Below, one piece after another: positions 6,867 through 7,156 of a stretch of DNA of 7,156 bases. Location of the stretch: assembly GCA_937895975.1 (NCBI GenBank), contig CALBLG010000139.1, forward strand, positions 1 through 7,156. The letters are read 5' to 3'. The notes beneath the pieces are model-generated. The model worked only from the letters and a program-made list of their open reading frames with translations, had not been told where the DNA came from and did not search any database. The translations under genes were made by a program, and so were the position numbers. Position 1 is the first letter of the stretch, and each line of letters opens with the position of its first letter. The DNA is from an uncultured Slackia sp. (lineage in GTDB: Bacteria; Actinomycetota; Coriobacteriia; Coriobacteriales; Eggerthellaceae).

Positions 6867-6951
6867 GGGCGTGTGCCCGAGTGGTTAAAGGGGACGGGCT
6901 GTAAACCCGTTAGCTCTGCTTACCTAGGTTCGAATCCTAGCGCGCCCACCA
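6867..6951 (+). tRNA. tRNA-Tyr (anticodon GTA)
   Basis: 85 bases. The acceptor stem GGGCGTG (6867-6873) pairs with CGCGCCC (6941-6947) with one G.T. The anticodon stem ACGGG/CCCGT encloses the loop CTGTAAA with GTA at 6901-6903. A long class II variable arm follows, as expected for bacterial tRNA-Tyr. The T arm is CTAGG-TTCGAAT-CCTAG. Discriminator A6948 and an encoded CCA (6949-6951) are present. It is the first tRNA of the cluster and is separated from tRNA-Thr by only 5 bases, so the two are surely processed from one precursor. Confidence 0.97.
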
Positions 6952-6956
6952 GTTTT

Positions 6957-7032
6957 GCCCGTGTAGCTCAGACGGTAGAGCACTTCGTTGGTAACGAAGA
7001 GGTCACCGGTTCAAGTCCGGTCGCGGGCTCCA
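6957..7032 (+). tRNA. tRNA-Thr (anticodon GGT)
   Basis: 76 bases. The acceptor stem GCCCGTG (6957-6963) pairs with CGCGGGC (7022-7028) with one G.T. The anticodon stem CTTCG/CGAAG encloses TTGGTAA with GGT at 6990-6992. The T arm is ACCGG-TTCAAGT-CCGGT. Discriminator T7029 and an encoded CCA (7030-7032) are present. The cloverleaf is complete, and the gene is cotranscribed with tRNA-Tyr. Confidence 0.97.
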
Positions 7033-7109
7033 TCTTAGCTTATTGTCACGATGGAGTTCAATCCCAAAAGGGAAGAGCACAAGCAAGCAATTGCAATCGT
7101 GATTAATAT

Positions 7110-7156
7110 GGCGGTGTAGCTCAGTTGGTTAGAGCACACGGTTCATACCCGTGGCG
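7110..7156 (+). tRNA. tRNA with CAT anticodon, 3' partial; probably elongator tRNA-Met
   Basis: The 5' acceptor strand GGCGGTG (7110-7116), a normal D arm and the anticodon stem CACGG/CCGTG around TTCATAC (CAT at 7144-7146) are present. The window ends before the T arm and the 3' acceptor strand. The anticodon stem lacks the three stacked G-C pairs of initiator tRNA, so elongator Met is preferred. A tRNA-Ile with a modified CAT anticodon cannot be fully excluded without the missing half. The 77-base gap from tRNA-Thr holds no clear promoter, so it is likely part of the same transcript. Confidence 0.88.

Noticed and set aside
6828..7106. A 92-codon frame that reads through tRNA-Tyr and tRNA-Thr
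   Set aside because: Its peptide (VPEWLKGTGCKPVSSAYLGS, then VAQTVEHF) is the familiar artefact of translating tRNA genes. Both tRNAs fold perfectly, so this is not a protein gene.
7104..7109. TAATAT immediately before the third tRNA as a private promoter
   Set aside because: It abuts the first base of the tRNA, so transcription would begin inside the gene. No matching -35 box was seen.

Overview
The window looks like an ordinary, well-kept chromosomal stretch from a high-G+C anaerobe. I see no mobile element, CRISPR array or multi-gene novel system. A NifJ-type single-chain pyruvate:ferredoxin oxidoreductase, a subgroup Ic aspartate aminotransferase, a PutP-type sodium/proline symporter and a Tyr-Thr-Met tRNA run, all with G/C-biased third codon positions, best fit an anaerobic actinobacterium. 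My favoured guess is class Coriobacteriia (Eggerthella/Slackia/Gordonibacter-like). That placement is inferred from gene content and composition only.

Layout. Bases 1-3286 (+) hold most of nifJ; its first 80-100 codons lie upstream of the window. Bases 3287-3534 are the convergent gap between nifJ and the aminotransferase. This gap holds a strong hairpin terminator (3309-3336) and a long GC-rich inverted repeat (3369-3527) whose right arm ends 7 bases from the aminotransferase stop codon. Bases 3535-4815 (-) hold the aminotransferase. Bases 4816-4966 are a divergent promoter region containing a 14-bp palindrome over the aminotransferase start codon, a TATAAT box and a small leader hairpin. 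Bases 4967-6535 (+) hold the putP-like symporter, closed by a textbook rho-independent terminator at 6562-6588. Bases 6589-6866 have no supportable protein gene; they carry an AT-rich patch and then a good sigma-70-type promoter (6748-6776). From 6867 onward there is a tRNA cluster: Tyr(GTA), Thr(GGT) and the first part of a CAT-anticodon tRNA, probably elongator Met, cut by the window end.

How the genes relate. Each protein gene appears to be its own transcription unit, since the orientations are +, -, + with terminators between. Metabolically they fit an amino-acid-using anaerobe. PutP would import proline, the aminotransferase would link aspartate/oxaloacetate with glutamate/2-oxoglutarate, and PFOR would oxidise pyruvate to acetyl-CoA with reduction of ferredoxin. 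This shared theme is inference; nothing in the sequence shows co-regulation. The points most worth checking are the long inverted repeat with competing pairings, the palindrome over the aminotransferase start codon, and a small substitution beside the PFOR thiamine-diphosphate loop.
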